A stretch of 64,000 nucleotides of DNA from G965227875 sp965227875 (GTDB lineage Bacteria; Pseudomonadota; Alphaproteobacteria; Rhizobiales; JAJFHC01). The DNA lies in the NCBI GenBank assembly GCA_965227875.1, contig OZ245783.1, positions 2,976,001-3,040,000 on the forward strand. The letters run 5' to 3'. Numbering within the stretch: position 1 is the first letter of the stretch; every line of letters starts with the position of its first letter. Positions 17,757-26,042 of this stretch are shown here, one piece after another. Under the pieces are notes generated by a model. It was given only the letters and a program-made list of their open reading frames with translations, searched no databases and was not told where the DNA came from. The translations under genes were made by a program, and so were the position numbers.

Positions 17757-18458
17757 TCAGGCGGTCTCGCTAAGTGCGAAGTCGAGCGCCGCGCGCGCGT
17801 GGAGCTCCGTCGTGTCGAAGGACGGCACCGCGAAGTCCTCTTCCGAGACGAGCAGGCCCACCTCGGTGCAACCGAAGATCACGCCGTCGGCGCCCCTCGC
17901 CGTCTCGGCGGCGACGATCTCGAGGTATCTCGACTTGGAGGCCGGCGACACGATCCCGCGGCAGAGTTCCTCGTAGATGATCCGGTGCACGTCCGCCCGG
18001 CCGGCATCGTCGGGAATGCCGACCTCGATCCCGTGCCGGTCGCGCAGATGACCCTTGTAGAAATCCTGTTCCATCGTATAGGCGGTGGCGAGCAAGAGCG
18101 GTCGTTTCACCTGGGTGCGGGTGATGGCGGCGGCCGTCGCGTCGGCGATGTGGATCAGCGGGATGCCGACCGCGTCCTGCACCGCCCCGGCCATCCTGTG
18201 CATCGTGTTGGTGCAGATGACGATGCACTGCGCGCCGCCGCGCTCCACCTTGCGGGCCGCGTCGACCATGGCGGCCGTCGCGCCGTCCCAGTCGCCCGCC
18301 CCCTGCAGGGCCTCGATACGGGCGAAATCGAAGGACCACATGACCAGTTCCGCGGAATGAAGCCCGCCGAGGCGTTCGCGCGCCAGCCGGTTGAGGAGCT
18401 GGTAGTAGACCACGGTGCTCTCCCAGCTCATCCCGCCAATCAGGCCGATGGTCTTCAT
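17757..18458 (-). CDS. Aspartate/glutamate racemase-family protein (YgeA-like)
   Basis: A 233-residue Asp/Glu racemase-superfamily protein beginning KTIGLIGGMSWEST, with the two catalytic-cysteine regions CIVICTNTMHR and VIFGCTEVGLLV both intact. That pattern fits cofactor-independent amino-acid racemases of the YgeA type. The substrate (aspartate, glutamate, homoserine or other) cannot be told. Start at 18458, whose ATG overlaps the stop of the peroxiredoxin gene (ATGA), so the two are coupled. Confidence 0.87.
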   Translation of the reverse strand: MKTIGLIGGMSWESTVVYYQLLNRLARERLGGLHSAELVMWSFDFARIEALQGAGDWDGATAAMVDAARKVERGGAQCIVICTNTMHRMAGAVQDAVGIPLIHIADATAAAITRTQVKRPLLLATAYTMEQDFYKGHLRDRHGIEVGIPDDAGRADVHRIIYEELCRGIVSPASKSRYLEIVAAETARGADGVIFGCTEVGLLVSEEDFAVPSFDTTELHARAALDFALSETA

Positions 18459-19021
18459 GCCGGGTTTCCGCGCAGCCATTCCATGACGTCTTCCGCGTTC
18501 CGGTCCGGCGGGAACACCGGATAGAAAACGTGCTCGATCCGGCCGTCTCTCGTGATCATCGTCAGGCGCTTGAGGAGCGTCCTGCCGTCGGCTTCGAAAC
18601 GAGGCAGTCCGAGCGCGTCGGCGAGGCCGAGCGCCGTGTCGCTGAGAAGCGGGAAGGGCAGGTGAAGACGTTCGGCCGCTTCCCGCTGGTCTTCAGTGGA
18701 TTGCGCGGAAATGCCGAAGATCCCGCTGACGCCGAGCTTCTTCAGCTCACCATGGTGGTCGCGAAAGGCGCAGGACTGGGGCGTGCAGCCGCGTGCGCCC
18801 GGGATCACGTCCCAGTCGTCCGGAAGAGCCCGGTCGGGTCTGGCCGTCATCGGGTAGACATAGAGGACGCATCGTCCGGGAAGCTGCGAAAGCCTCACGG
18901 CCCCGCCGTCGGTTGACGGCAGGGAGACGTCCGGAAGGTCGGCGCCCGGCAGATGGCTGGCCGCGCCGTCGTCCAGCGGCGCGGGAATGGCGCTCCAGTC
19001 GACAGATTGTGGATTTGACAT
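18455..19021 (-). CDS. Peroxiredoxin, PrxQ/BCP-like
   Basis: A 188-residue thiol peroxidase with AhpC/TSA fold. The active-site segment GARGCTPQSCAFRDHHGEL places the peroxidatic cysteine (about Cys79) five residues before a second cysteine (about Cys84), the PrxQ/BCP pattern. VYPMTARPDRALPDDW before it replaces the usual short YPKDxTPG, so this is a side branch of the family. Start at ATG 19021 with AAGGA before it. It is divergent from rsmE. Confidence 0.85.
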   Translation of the reverse strand: MSNPQSVDWSAIPAPLDDGAASHLPGADLPDVSLPSTDGGAVRLSQLPGRCVLYVYPMTARPDRALPDDWDVIPGARGCTPQSCAFRDHHGELKKLGVSGIFGISAQSTEDQREAAERLHLPFPLLSDTALGLADALGLPRFEADGRTLLKRLTMITRDGRIEHVFYPVFPPDRNAEDVMEWLRGNPA

Positions 19022-19046
19022 CTCCGTGTCCTTTTTCGATTGTCCC

Positions 19047-19078
19047 ACCTGTTCGCCGACAGGTTGGGGAAATTCCCC
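19047..19078. promoter_or_regulatory. Two adjacent inverted repeats between peroxiredoxin and rsmE
   Basis: ACCTGT-N6-ACAGGT (19047-19064) is followed by the palindrome GGGGAA-A-TTCCCC (19066-19078). Both are exact. They sit in the 99-base divergent spacer and could be operators; no regulator is identified. Confidence 0.35.
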
Positions 19079-19120
19079 CCGGCGGACAAGAACTATCCGT
19101 TTTCCGAGCGAGGATTGTCC

Positions 19121-19882
19121 GTGACCAAGGATGCCGGCACACCGTCCCGTGCCCCGAGGCTTTTTGTCGACGTCGACCTTGCGGCGGGCGCGCGGCTCGA
19201 CCTCGAAAAGGCGCAGGTCAACTACCTCGCCAATGTCCTGCGGCTCGGCGAAGGCGACGCGGTTTGCCTGTTCAACGGCCGCGACGGTGAATGGCTCGCC
19301 CGTGTCGAAAGGGTCGCCCGCAAGGCTGCTGTCCTCGTCTGCGAGACGCAGACCCGCCGGCAGGATCCCCCGCCGTCGCTGGTGTGCGCCTTCGCACCGC
19401 TGAAACACGCCCGTCTCGACTACATGGTCCAGAAGGCGACCGAGATGGGGGCGGGCGTCCTGCAGCCGGTGATCACGGAGCGCACGATCGCGCGACGGGT
19501 CAATCTCGAGCGGATGAAGGCGAATGCCGTGGAGGCCGCGGAACAGTGCACCATGTTGAGCGTGCCCGAGGTTCGCGAGGCGCTGCCGCTGGAGCGTTTT
19601 CTCCGGTCGTGGCCGGATGGCGATCTGCTTGTTTTCTGCGATGAAACCGCGCCCTCGGCCTCGCCGCTGGCCGTCCTGTCGCGCCATGCGGGAATGACCG
19701 GGGGCGTCGGCGTGGTGATCGGTCCCGAAGGCGGGTTCACCGAGGCCGAGCGCCGCCTGATCGCGGGCTGTCCGGGCAGCGTCGCCATTTCGCTCGGCCC
19801 CCGCATCATGCGCGCCGACACCGCCGCCGTCGCCGCCATGGCGGTGGTGCAGGCGAGCCTCGGGGACTGGCCCCGCGATTGA
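19121..19882 (+). CDS. rsmE: 16S rRNA (uracil(1498)-N3)-methyltransferase RsmE
   Basis: Methylates U1498 of 16S rRNA. The 253-residue SPOUT-fold protein has the N-terminal PRLFVDVDL and VLRLGEGD region, the MVQKATEMGAGVLQPVITERT block, AVEAAEQCTMLSVPEV, and the C-terminal SAM-binding knot VVIGPEGGFTEAERRL with SLGPRIMRADTA. I set the start at GTG 19121, 8 bases after a GAGGA ribosome-binding site. The in-frame ATG at 19040 would add 27 unlikely residues across the divergent spacer. Confidence 0.93.
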   Translation: MTKDAGTPSRAPRLFVDVDLAAGARLDLEKAQVNYLANVLRLGEGDAVCLFNGRDGEWLARVERVARKAAVLVCETQTRRQDPPPSLVCAFAPLKHARLDYMVQKATEMGAGVLQPVITERTIARRVNLERMKANAVEAAEQCTMLSVPEVREALPLERFLRSWPDGDLLVFCDETAPSASPLAVLSRHAGMTGGVGVVIGPEGGFTEAERRLIAGCPGSVAISLGPRIMRADTAAVAAMAVVQASLGDWPRD

Positions 19883-19904
19883 GAAATCGTGAGCGCCTTT
19901 GGCA

Positions 19905-19932
19905 TTGTTTCTGAGGCAATCGCGGTTAGAGT
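19905..19932 (+). promoter_or_regulatory. Candidate promoter for gshA
   Basis: TTGTTT (19905-19910), a 16-base spacer, TAGAGT (19927-19932), about 100 bases before the gshA ATG. Moderate match only. Confidence 0.4.
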
Positions 19933-20031
19933 AAAAAGCGAATCGACACACATGTTCCGGACGTGCCTGCCACCTGCGGCGCGTGACCCCCAGACGGCCG
20001 GAATCAGAACCCCCGAGGAGCGACCTTTCGT

Positions 20032-21408
20032 ATGTCCACCGCGTTGAAGGACGAACCGCTCGTGGAAAGCTACGACGATCTCGTGGCATTCCTGGAAAGC
20101 GGCTGCCGGCCTGCCTCAGACTGGAGAATAGGAACCGAGCACGAGAAGTTCGGGTTCTGCAAGGAGACCTTTGCGCCGATCCCCTACGAAGGTGAAAATG
20201 GCGTCAGGGCGATGCTCGAGGGCATGCGCGACGAGTTCGATTGGGAGCCGATCAGCGAAAAGGGCAACATCATCGCGCTGAGCCAGCCCGACGAACGCGG
20301 CGGCGGCTCGGTAACGCTGGAGCCCGGCGGGCAGTTCGAGCTGTCCGGTGCGCCGCTCGAGACCCTCCACCAGACCTGCGACGAGGTGCACACGCACCTG
20401 GCCCAGGTGCGCAAGGTCGGCGACCGCATCGGCGTCGGGTTCATCGGCCTGGGGTTTTCGCCTAAGTGGACGCTCGAGGAAACGCCGGTGATGCCCAAGG
20501 GCCGCTACCACATCATGCGCGAATACATGGCCAAGAAGGGCAGCATGGGGCGTGACATGATGTTCCGTTCCGCCACCGTGCAGGTCAATCTTGATTTCTC
20601 CAGCGAGGCCGACATGGTGCGCAAGCTGCGGGTCTCGCTCGCCCTGCAGCCGGTCGTGACCGCCCTGTTCGCCAATTCGCCCTTCAAGGAAGGCAAGCCC
20701 AACGGTCTCCTGAGCCTGCGCAGCGAAGTCTGGAAGGACACCGATCCCGACCGGACCGGCATGCTGCCATTCGCCTTCGAGGAGGGCATGGGCTTCGAAC
20801 GCTATGTCGACTACGCGCTCGACGTGCCGATGTACTTCGTCTATCGCGACGGCACCTACCACGACGTGTCCGGCCAGTCCTTCCGGGACTTCCTCGATGG
20901 CCGTCTGCCGGGACTGCCGGGCGAGAAGCCGACGAAGAAGGACTGGACGGACCACCTGACCACGCTCTTCCCCGAGGCACGGGTGAAGAATTTCATCGAG
21001 ATGCGCGGTGCGGATGGCGGGCCCTGGCGGCGGCTCTGTGCGCTGCCGGCCATATGGGTCGGACTGCTCTACGACCAGGGCGCGCTCGACGCGGCGTGGG
21101 ACCTGGTCAGCGACTGGACGGCGGAGGAACGCCAGGCCATGCGGGATGCGGTTCCGAAAACCGCCCTGGCGACCCCGTTCCGGGACACCACGGTCGGAGA
21201 TATCAGCGCCCAGGTCCTGGAGATCGCCCGTTCGGGCCTGAAGGCGCGCAACCGCCTCGACCGTTTCGGCGACAACGAGGAGCATTTCCTCAACGCCATA
21301 GAGGAAGTCGTCGAGGAAAGGCGCACGCCCGCCGAACACCTGCTCGACCTCTACCACAACAAGTGGCACGGCGACATCGACCGGATCTTCGTCGACTGCG
21401 CCTACTGA
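20032..21408 (+). CDS. gshA: Glutamate-cysteine ligase (plant/alphaproteobacterial type)
   Basis: First step of glutathione synthesis: ATP-dependent joining of glutamate and cysteine. The 458-residue protein belongs to the class shared by plants and alphaproteobacteria, not the E. coli class: WRIGTEHEKFGF, then SVTLEPGGQFELSGAPLET, GLGFSPKW, MPKGRYHIMREYM and MRGADGGPWRRLCALPAIWVGLLYD. Cytoplasmic. No gshB is nearby. It follows rsmE, a pairing seen in other alphaproteobacteria. A GAGGAG lies about 13 bases before the ATG, slightly far. Confidence 0.95.
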   Translation: MSTALKDEPLVESYDDLVAFLESGCRPASDWRIGTEHEKFGFCKETFAPIPYEGENGVRAMLEGMRDEFDWEPISEKGNIIALSQPDERGGGSVTLEPGGQFELSGAPLETLHQTCDEVHTHLAQVRKVGDRIGVGFIGLGFSPKWTLEETPVMPKGRYHIMREYMAKKGSMGRDMMFRSATVQVNLDFSSEADMVRKLRVSLALQPVVTALFANSPFKEGKPNGLLSLRSEVWKDTDPDRTGMLPFAFEEGMGFERYVDYALDVPMYFVYRDGTYHDVSGQSFRDFLDGRLPGLPGEKPTKKDWTDHLTTLFPEARVKNFIEMRGADGGPWRRLCALPAIWVGLLYDQGALDAAWDLVSDWTAEERQAMRDAVPKTALATPFRDTTVGDISAQVLEIARSGLKARNRLDRFGDNEEHFLNAIEEVVEERRTPAEHLLDLYHNKWHGDIDRIFVDCAY

Positions 21409-21481
21409 ACGCGCGCGCGGGCCGGGGCCGGCCCGTGTGGAGACGTGAAGTCTTACGGGGCCGGGACGTCCCCGAGGGGGC

Positions 21482-22138
21482 CTACCGCATCATGCGTCCG
21501 GCGAGCTGCAGCAGGTCGTCGGCGACGCTGCCGTCGCCATCGGCGTCAAGCAGGGACCCGAGGATATCCTGCCCGGAATGCCCGCTGCCGCCGCGGGCCT
21601 GCCCCGCACCGCCCGAGAGAACGCCGCCGATCAGGCCGCCCAGCGCGGAATCGAGGCCACCGCTCTGGTAGCCTCCGCCGCCGCCCAGAAGCCCGCCGAG
21701 CGTCTGCTGCATGGAGGGTTCGCGTGTCTGTTTCGCCAGCGCGCCCATCACCATGCTCGCCACCACAGGCAGCATCTGCTTGAGGATCGAACTCCCGATC
21801 CCGGTATTGGCCGAAGCCCGGTCGGCCACCGCGCGGCTGACGTCCTTGCTGCCGAACACATGACCGAGAATGCCGTTGCCTTCCTCCACAGCCTGCCGGT
21901 CGTTGATGGCGTTGGGGTTCTCGTAATACTGCTCGTGACGTCCGTTTTGCAGCGCCTTCAGGAGGTCGAGAAGTCCGTCCTGGCTGGCGGTGTTCTGTTT
22001 CAGACCGCTGGAAAACGCGGGCAGGAGTTGCCCCACCGCCTGTCTCGTCTGGGTTTCGCTGAGACCGAACTGCTGGCCAAGATTGTTCATGGCATTGCCG
22101 TTCTGCGCCTGCATCAGCATGTCGAGCATGTTCATCAT
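21482..22138 (-). CDS. DUF937 protein
   Basis: A 218-residue protein with an N-terminal DUF937 domain (MLMQAQNGNAMNNLGQQFGLSETQTRQAV, broken here by family-typical Gln/Asn richness, and GHVFGSKDVSRAVAD) and a glycine-rich C-terminal region (GGLLGGGGGYQSGGLDSALG) ending in DGSVADDLLQLAGRMM. No known function. Start at ATG 22138; an in-frame Met at 22168 is less likely. It lies alone between convergent gshA and the extensin-like gene. Confidence 0.78.
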   Translation of the reverse strand: MMNMLDMLMQAQNGNAMNNLGQQFGLSETQTRQAVGQLLPAFSSGLKQNTASQDGLLDLLKALQNGRHEQYYENPNAINDRQAVEEGNGILGHVFGSKDVSRAVADRASANTGIGSSILKQMLPVVASMVMGALAKQTREPSMQQTLGGLLGGGGGYQSGGLDSALGGLIGGVLSGGAGQARGGSGHSGQDILGSLLDADGDGSVADDLLQLAGRMMR

Positions 22139-22238
22139 CGTCACGTCCGTCGTTGTTTGGCCCCTCATCGCCTTCGAGACCTGTATAAGTCAGTTTTGCC
22201 GCAATTGCATGCAAACAGATGACGACGGCCCGGCCCGG

Positions 22239-23048
22239 CTACTCGCAGAGGCGGAAACCGCCCCGACGGATCGCGAGATCGAGGTGAAAATGGTTGTCGT
22301 GCGCGGCATTGGTTCCAGGACCGAGGACGGTGGTGAAATAGGCGCACGCACCCCCGCGGACCGCGGCCTGGAAAGCCCGCCGCGGATCGCTGCTGCCGTC
22401 CCGCGGCACGACCATGGCCGGGGGCAGGGCGGCAAACCGGAATCCCATGATGTCCACGCCGTTGCCGAAGGCGTGCTCCGAAAACTTGCCGGTTGCTGCG
22501 TTGTTCCGCCGGCGGCACTGGTAGGACGTCGAGATGTTGACCGCGGCGAGCTTCGCGTCGAGATAGAGCTTCGCCACGGGCGCCACCACGTGTTTCGCCC
22601 ATTTCGCCACGGCCAGCGAGGTCGCGCAATTCAGCTTCGGGGAACCCGCCACCGCGATTTCGCGGCCGATCCCGGTCAGCACCACGGGACGCTGTACGCC
22701 GCAGATCGCCTCTCCCTTTATGTCTGGCAGGACCTTGAACCGGGCGCCGATTTTTCGAAGTTCGGCCTCGCAGGCCTTCGCCTCGTCGAGGTTGAAGGCC
22801 GGAACGTTCTGGACGGGGATCGGTGCTTGCGCCGGGGCAGGCAAGGCCTCGGGCCGGGGGGGCGGGGACGGATCGGGGCGTTCGGGGCGCGATCTGGGGA
22901 CCGGCACGCTCGCGTCACCCAGAGCTTTCGACACCTGGGCTCCGGCATCGGCCCCGGCAATCGGACCGAGTGCGGCAACGATGGCAAGACGACCAAGCAT
23001 ACGCACGAGGCGCGACTTGGCCACCGTTCTGGTTTCATGTTCCTGCAT
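22239..23048 (-). CDS. Exported extensin-family protein (M15-peptidase-like)
   Basis: A 269-residue protein with an N-terminal signal or anchor (LGRLAIVAALGPIAGADAGA), a Pro-rich linker (about residues 45-80) and an Extensin-like C-terminal domain. That domain carries TGKFSEHAFGNGVDIMGF and a late DNHFHLDL, together resembling the zinc ligands (SxHxxGxxxD and HxH) of M15 peptidoglycan peptidases, plus several cysteines likely to form disulfides. Expected to act in the periplasm on cell wall. Its ATG overlaps the stop of the upstream L,D-transpeptidase (TGATG), so the two are translationally coupled. Confidence 0.85.
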   Translation of the reverse strand: MQEHETRTVAKSRLVRMLGRLAIVAALGPIAGADAGAQVSKALGDASVPVPRSRPERPDPSPPPRPEALPAPAQAPIPVQNVPAFNLDEAKACEAELRKIGARFKVLPDIKGEAICGVQRPVVLTGIGREIAVAGSPKLNCATSLAVAKWAKHVVAPVAKLYLDAKLAAVNISTSYQCRRRNNAATGKFSEHAFGNGVDIMGFRFAALPPAMVVPRDGSSDPRRAFQAAVRGGACAYFTTVLGPGTNAAHDNHFHLDLAIRRGGFRLCE

Positions 23049-24046
23049 CAGTTCTCGCTAAACTGAACCGACGCGCCTTCCGTCACGATCCGTGCAAGTT
23101 CCTCCGCGTCCCAGTTCGTCAGGCGAACGCAGCCATGGGAGTTGTTCTTGTCGATCAAGGCCGGTTCCGCCGTACCATGTATGCCATAGGTGGGTTCGCT
23201 CAGATCGATCCATACGCTTCCGACCGGACCGTTGGGCCCCGGCGGTATCGTCAGCGGTTCGGTGTTGTCGCCTTGTTTGAAGTTGGTGTCGGGATCGTAG
23301 GAATAGGTCGGATTCATCGCAACGGTCAGGACCTTGTGTGTCCCCGACGGACTCGGGTTCGTCTTGCTGCCGATCGTGGCCGGGTAGTGCACGACGAGCC
23401 GGCCGGACTTGTCATATCCTCTTACCGACCCATCCGTCTTGTCCACGCGAATTCGGACGATCTCGGTATCCTCGATGTTTCTGCCCGGGTCGGCCACATG
23501 GATCGTCGTGCCTGCCTCGGCAAAATTGGCGTTCCTGTTGAGCGCCTCCAGAAGATCCCGATCCATGTGGAATCGCTCGGCGAGCATTTCCACGGCGTCG
23601 GCGTAACCGAGTTGGTCGAGGCGGGCGAGTTTCGCGTAGTCTTCTGGCAAGTCGGGATAAAAGGGGCCTTCCAGGTCCTGATCGGTCAACGAGTACTCCG
23701 TCATGAACGGGCGTGCGAACCTGCGGCGCAGGTCGTTCCAGAGGGCCTCGCCCGGCTCACCGGTTTCCGCGTCTCCTCGCGCAGCCTGGTACGCGGAAAC
23801 GGCCTTTCTCAGGTTTTCCCCGGCATACCCGTCTATGACGCTCACGGAAAATCCGGCCCGGTCCAGTTGCACCTGCAGTGCGGCGATGAATGCGCGGTTC
23901 TCCTTTTCCGCATCCATATCGGCCCAGGATGACCACTTCGCTTCATTGATGGCTTGAGCTGAAAGTTCACCTGCTGCGGCAGAGTTTGAAAAAGCCGCAA
24001 GGGCCAGAAGGGCGGCCAGCACGCGTTTCACGATAATCCCGTCCAT
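23048..24046 (-). CDS. L,D-transpeptidase (YkuD domain), exported
   Basis: A 332-residue protein that makes 3-3 peptidoglycan cross-links or anchors proteins to the wall. It has a signal peptide (VLAALLALAAFSNSAAAGE), a peptidoglycan-binding-like helical region (AALQVQLDRAGFSVSVIDGYAG, about residues 55-95, sequence interrupted by no gap), a middle region with a LysM-like REGION around DLLEALNRNANF, and the C-terminal YkuD domain with YGIHGTAEP and the catalytic NNSHGCVRLTNWD. Catalytic cysteine, histidines and arginine are intact. Start set at ATG 24046, just before the signal peptide; a 48-codon longer frame upstream looks non-coding. Confidence 0.9.
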   Translation of the reverse strand: MDGIIVKRVLAALLALAAFSNSAAAGELSAQAINEAKWSSWADMDAEKENRAFIAALQVQLDRAGFSVSVIDGYAGENLRKAVSAYQAARGDAETGEPGEALWNDLRRRFARPFMTEYSLTDQDLEGPFYPDLPEDYAKLARLDQLGYADAVEMLAERFHMDRDLLEALNRNANFAEAGTTIHVADPGRNIEDTEIVRIRVDKTDGSVRGYDKSGRLVVHYPATIGSKTNPSPSGTHKVLTVAMNPTYSYDPDTNFKQGDNTEPLTIPPGPNGPVGSVWIDLSEPTYGIHGTAEPALIDKNNSHGCVRLTNWDAEELARIVTEGASVQFSEN

Positions 24047-24237
24047 GGCCGATTGTTCTCCGTGCTGCCCACCGGAGTAAACGCGCCGGATGACGGGTTG
24101 GTTCCCGAGCGTATGCCCCCCGCTGCCGGCCGGCTCTGGTTTTCCAGGGAACGAATCCGGGTCCGTCGCAATTATTGCGTTTGTGATCATCGGTGAACCG
24201 GCGGCAGGACTGCCCGGCTGAAAAGGAGAAGCAACAC

Positions 24238-24714
24238 ATGACCACCATCTACGAGGAGATCAAGCGCGATCACGACAAGCACCGTGAACTGCTGGCCGAG
24301 ATCGAGAACTCGCAGGGCGAGTTCAAGGAAAGGCAGGCGCTATGGGATCGCTTCTATTACGACGTCAAGGCCCATGCGGCCGCCGAGGAAGAGACCTTCT
24401 ACGCGAAGCTCATGGAAAATCCGGACGGGCAGGACGATGCGCGGCACAGCGTCTCGGAACACGAGGAGATGGACGAGATCATGGAGGAACTGAACTCCAT
24501 GGACATCAGCAGCCCGGGATGGCTCAACCGTTTCGCGACGCTCAAGCACGACTACGAGCATCACATGGACGAAGAGGAAGACGAGATCTTCTCCAAGGCC
24601 CGGCAGGTGTTCGACAAGAAGCAGGCGGAGACCTTCGCCGAGCGGTTCTCCCGCCGCAAGGTCGCCGAGCGGGGACTGGTCGACGAAAAGGCCGAGGCGT
24701 CCCTCGAAGAGTAA
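24238..24714 (+). CDS. Hemerythrin (HHE) domain protein
   Basis: A 158-residue acidic protein with the four-helix hemerythrin HHE fold. Candidate di-iron ligands are in EEIKRDHDKHRELL, VKAHAAAEEETFY, SVSEHEEMDEIMEEL and LKHDYEHHMDEEEDEIF. Such proteins bind oxygen, nitric oxide or iron, or act in stress responses; which applies here is unknown. ATG 24238 has AGGAGA at ideal spacing. Divergent from the L,D-transpeptidase. Confidence 0.88.
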   Translation: MTTIYEEIKRDHDKHRELLAEIENSQGEFKERQALWDRFYYDVKAHAAAEEETFYAKLMENPDGQDDARHSVSEHEEMDEIMEELNSMDISSPGWLNRFATLKHDYEHHMDEEEDEIFSKARQVFDKKQAETFAERFSRRKVAERGLVDEKAEASLEE

Positions 24715-24765
24715 GGAGAATTCGGGCGGTCGGCGGTGTGCCCCGCCGCCCGATCCCATCCCTTG

Positions 24766-24790
24766 CGGCTCCAGGCGCGGACTGGAGCCG
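24766..24790. other. Inverted repeat after the hemerythrin gene
   Basis: CGGCTCCAG and CTGGAGCCG form an exact 9-bp stem with a 7-base loop in the hemerythrin/aminotransferase spacer. No T-run follows directly, so it is not a canonical terminator; it may still end transcription or be an operator. Confidence 0.4.
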
Positions 24791-24862
24791 GGCGAACCCC
24801 TGTGCTATTTTTCGCGGCGATCTCCCGGATCGTCCGTGCAGAAACAGGGTGTCTTAGCGAAA

Positions 24863-26029
24863 ATGAACGTAATCCGCTCCAATATCAGCTTCGAGAATGA
24901 GCGCTTTCTCATGTTCGAACTGGACCATCTCGCCTACCTAAAGGAGAAGCAGGGCGAGGAGGTGATCCGCATGACGCTCGGCAAGAGCGAACTGCCGACC
25001 AACGAGAAGATCGTCGACGCCATCGCGGACGCGGCGAAGGATTTCGACAAGTACACCCGCGTCTTCCCGGGCGGTCTTCCCGAACTGCGCGAGGCGCTGG
25101 CCGAGTATCACAACAACCGCTACCAAACCGCGCTGAAACCCGAGAACGTGGTCGTCGGGTGCGGCACGAGTTCGATCTTCCGCAACCTGTTCCAGGTGCT
25201 CTGCGAGCCGGGCGACGACGTGATGCTGCCTCTGCCCTATTACTCGCTCTACAATTTCTCCGCCCAGCTCGCCCGCGCCAACATCAACTACTACACGATC
25301 GGCCTGGACGACATGAAGGTGGACTTCGACACCTTCCGCGAGAACTTCACCGACAAGACCCGCATCGTCGTGATCTGCTCGCCCGGCAATCCGCTCGGCA
25401 ACGTCCTGACCGAAGACGATATCCGGCAGATGGACGAGATCATCGACGGCCGCGCGATCATCGTGAACGACGCCATATACGCCAACACGTATTTCGACGA
25501 AGAGCCGAAGTCGATCATGCAGATGACCGACCTCAAGACGCCGGTCATCACGACCAACGCTTTCTCCAAGGGCTATCGCATGTATGCGCGCCGCGTGGGC
25601 TACTGCATCCTGCCGGACGAACTCGTGACCCCCTTGACGGTCATCCAGCATCACACGCTTCTGACGCTCGACCCGATCGTCCAGTACGGCGCGATCGAGG
25701 CGCTCAAGCACGAGGAAGATGTCGCTGCGCTGACCGCGCTCTACAAGAGCCGCCGCGACTATACGGTCGAGAAGTTCGCCGCGCTGAACGAGGTCCGTGC
25801 CCTTCCCGCGAAGGGAAGCTTCTACCTGACGCTGGACTGCAAGGACTTCATGAACAATCGCGGCATCGAGACCAGCTTCGATCTCGCCAAGGACATCATC
25901 GAGAAGAAGAATGTCGCGACCGTTCCCGGCTCCGACTTCGGCGTCCCGCAGACGCTGCGTCTGTCCTACTCGACGTTGCTCTACAACGAGGGCATTGACC
26001 GGCTCGTCGACTATTTCACCGGCAACTAG
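24863..26029 (+). CDS. Pyridoxal-phosphate aminotransferase, class I/II
   Basis: A 388-residue fold-type-I PLP enzyme. Features are the substrate-side YTRVFPGGLPELREALAEY, the cofactor-binding VVGCGTSSIFRNL, LPLPYYSLYNF, the SPGNPLGNVL block, NDAIYANTYFD (PLP aspartate and tyrosine), and TTNAFSKGYRMYARRVGYC with the Schiff-base lysine (SK) and phosphate-binding arginine. The C-terminal substrate arginine region is LRLSYST. The amino donor and acceptor are not evident and no pathway neighbours help. Start at ATG 24863; an upstream Met at 24836 adds nine residues. Confidence 0.87.
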   Translation: MNVIRSNISFENERFLMFELDHLAYLKEKQGEEVIRMTLGKSELPTNEKIVDAIADAAKDFDKYTRVFPGGLPELREALAEYHNNRYQTALKPENVVVGCGTSSIFRNLFQVLCEPGDDVMLPLPYYSLYNFSAQLARANINYYTIGLDDMKVDFDTFRENFTDKTRIVVICSPGNPLGNVLTEDDIRQMDEIIDGRAIIVNDAIYANTYFDEEPKSIMQMTDLKTPVITTNAFSKGYRMYARRVGYCILPDELVTPLTVIQHHTLLTLDPIVQYGAIEALKHEEDVAALTALYKSRRDYTVEKFAALNEVRALPAKGSFYLTLDCKDFMNNRGIETSFDLAKDIIEKKNVATVPGSDFGVPQTLRLSYSTLLYNEGIDRLVDYFTGN

Positions 26030-26042
26030 ACGCTTCGCTCTC

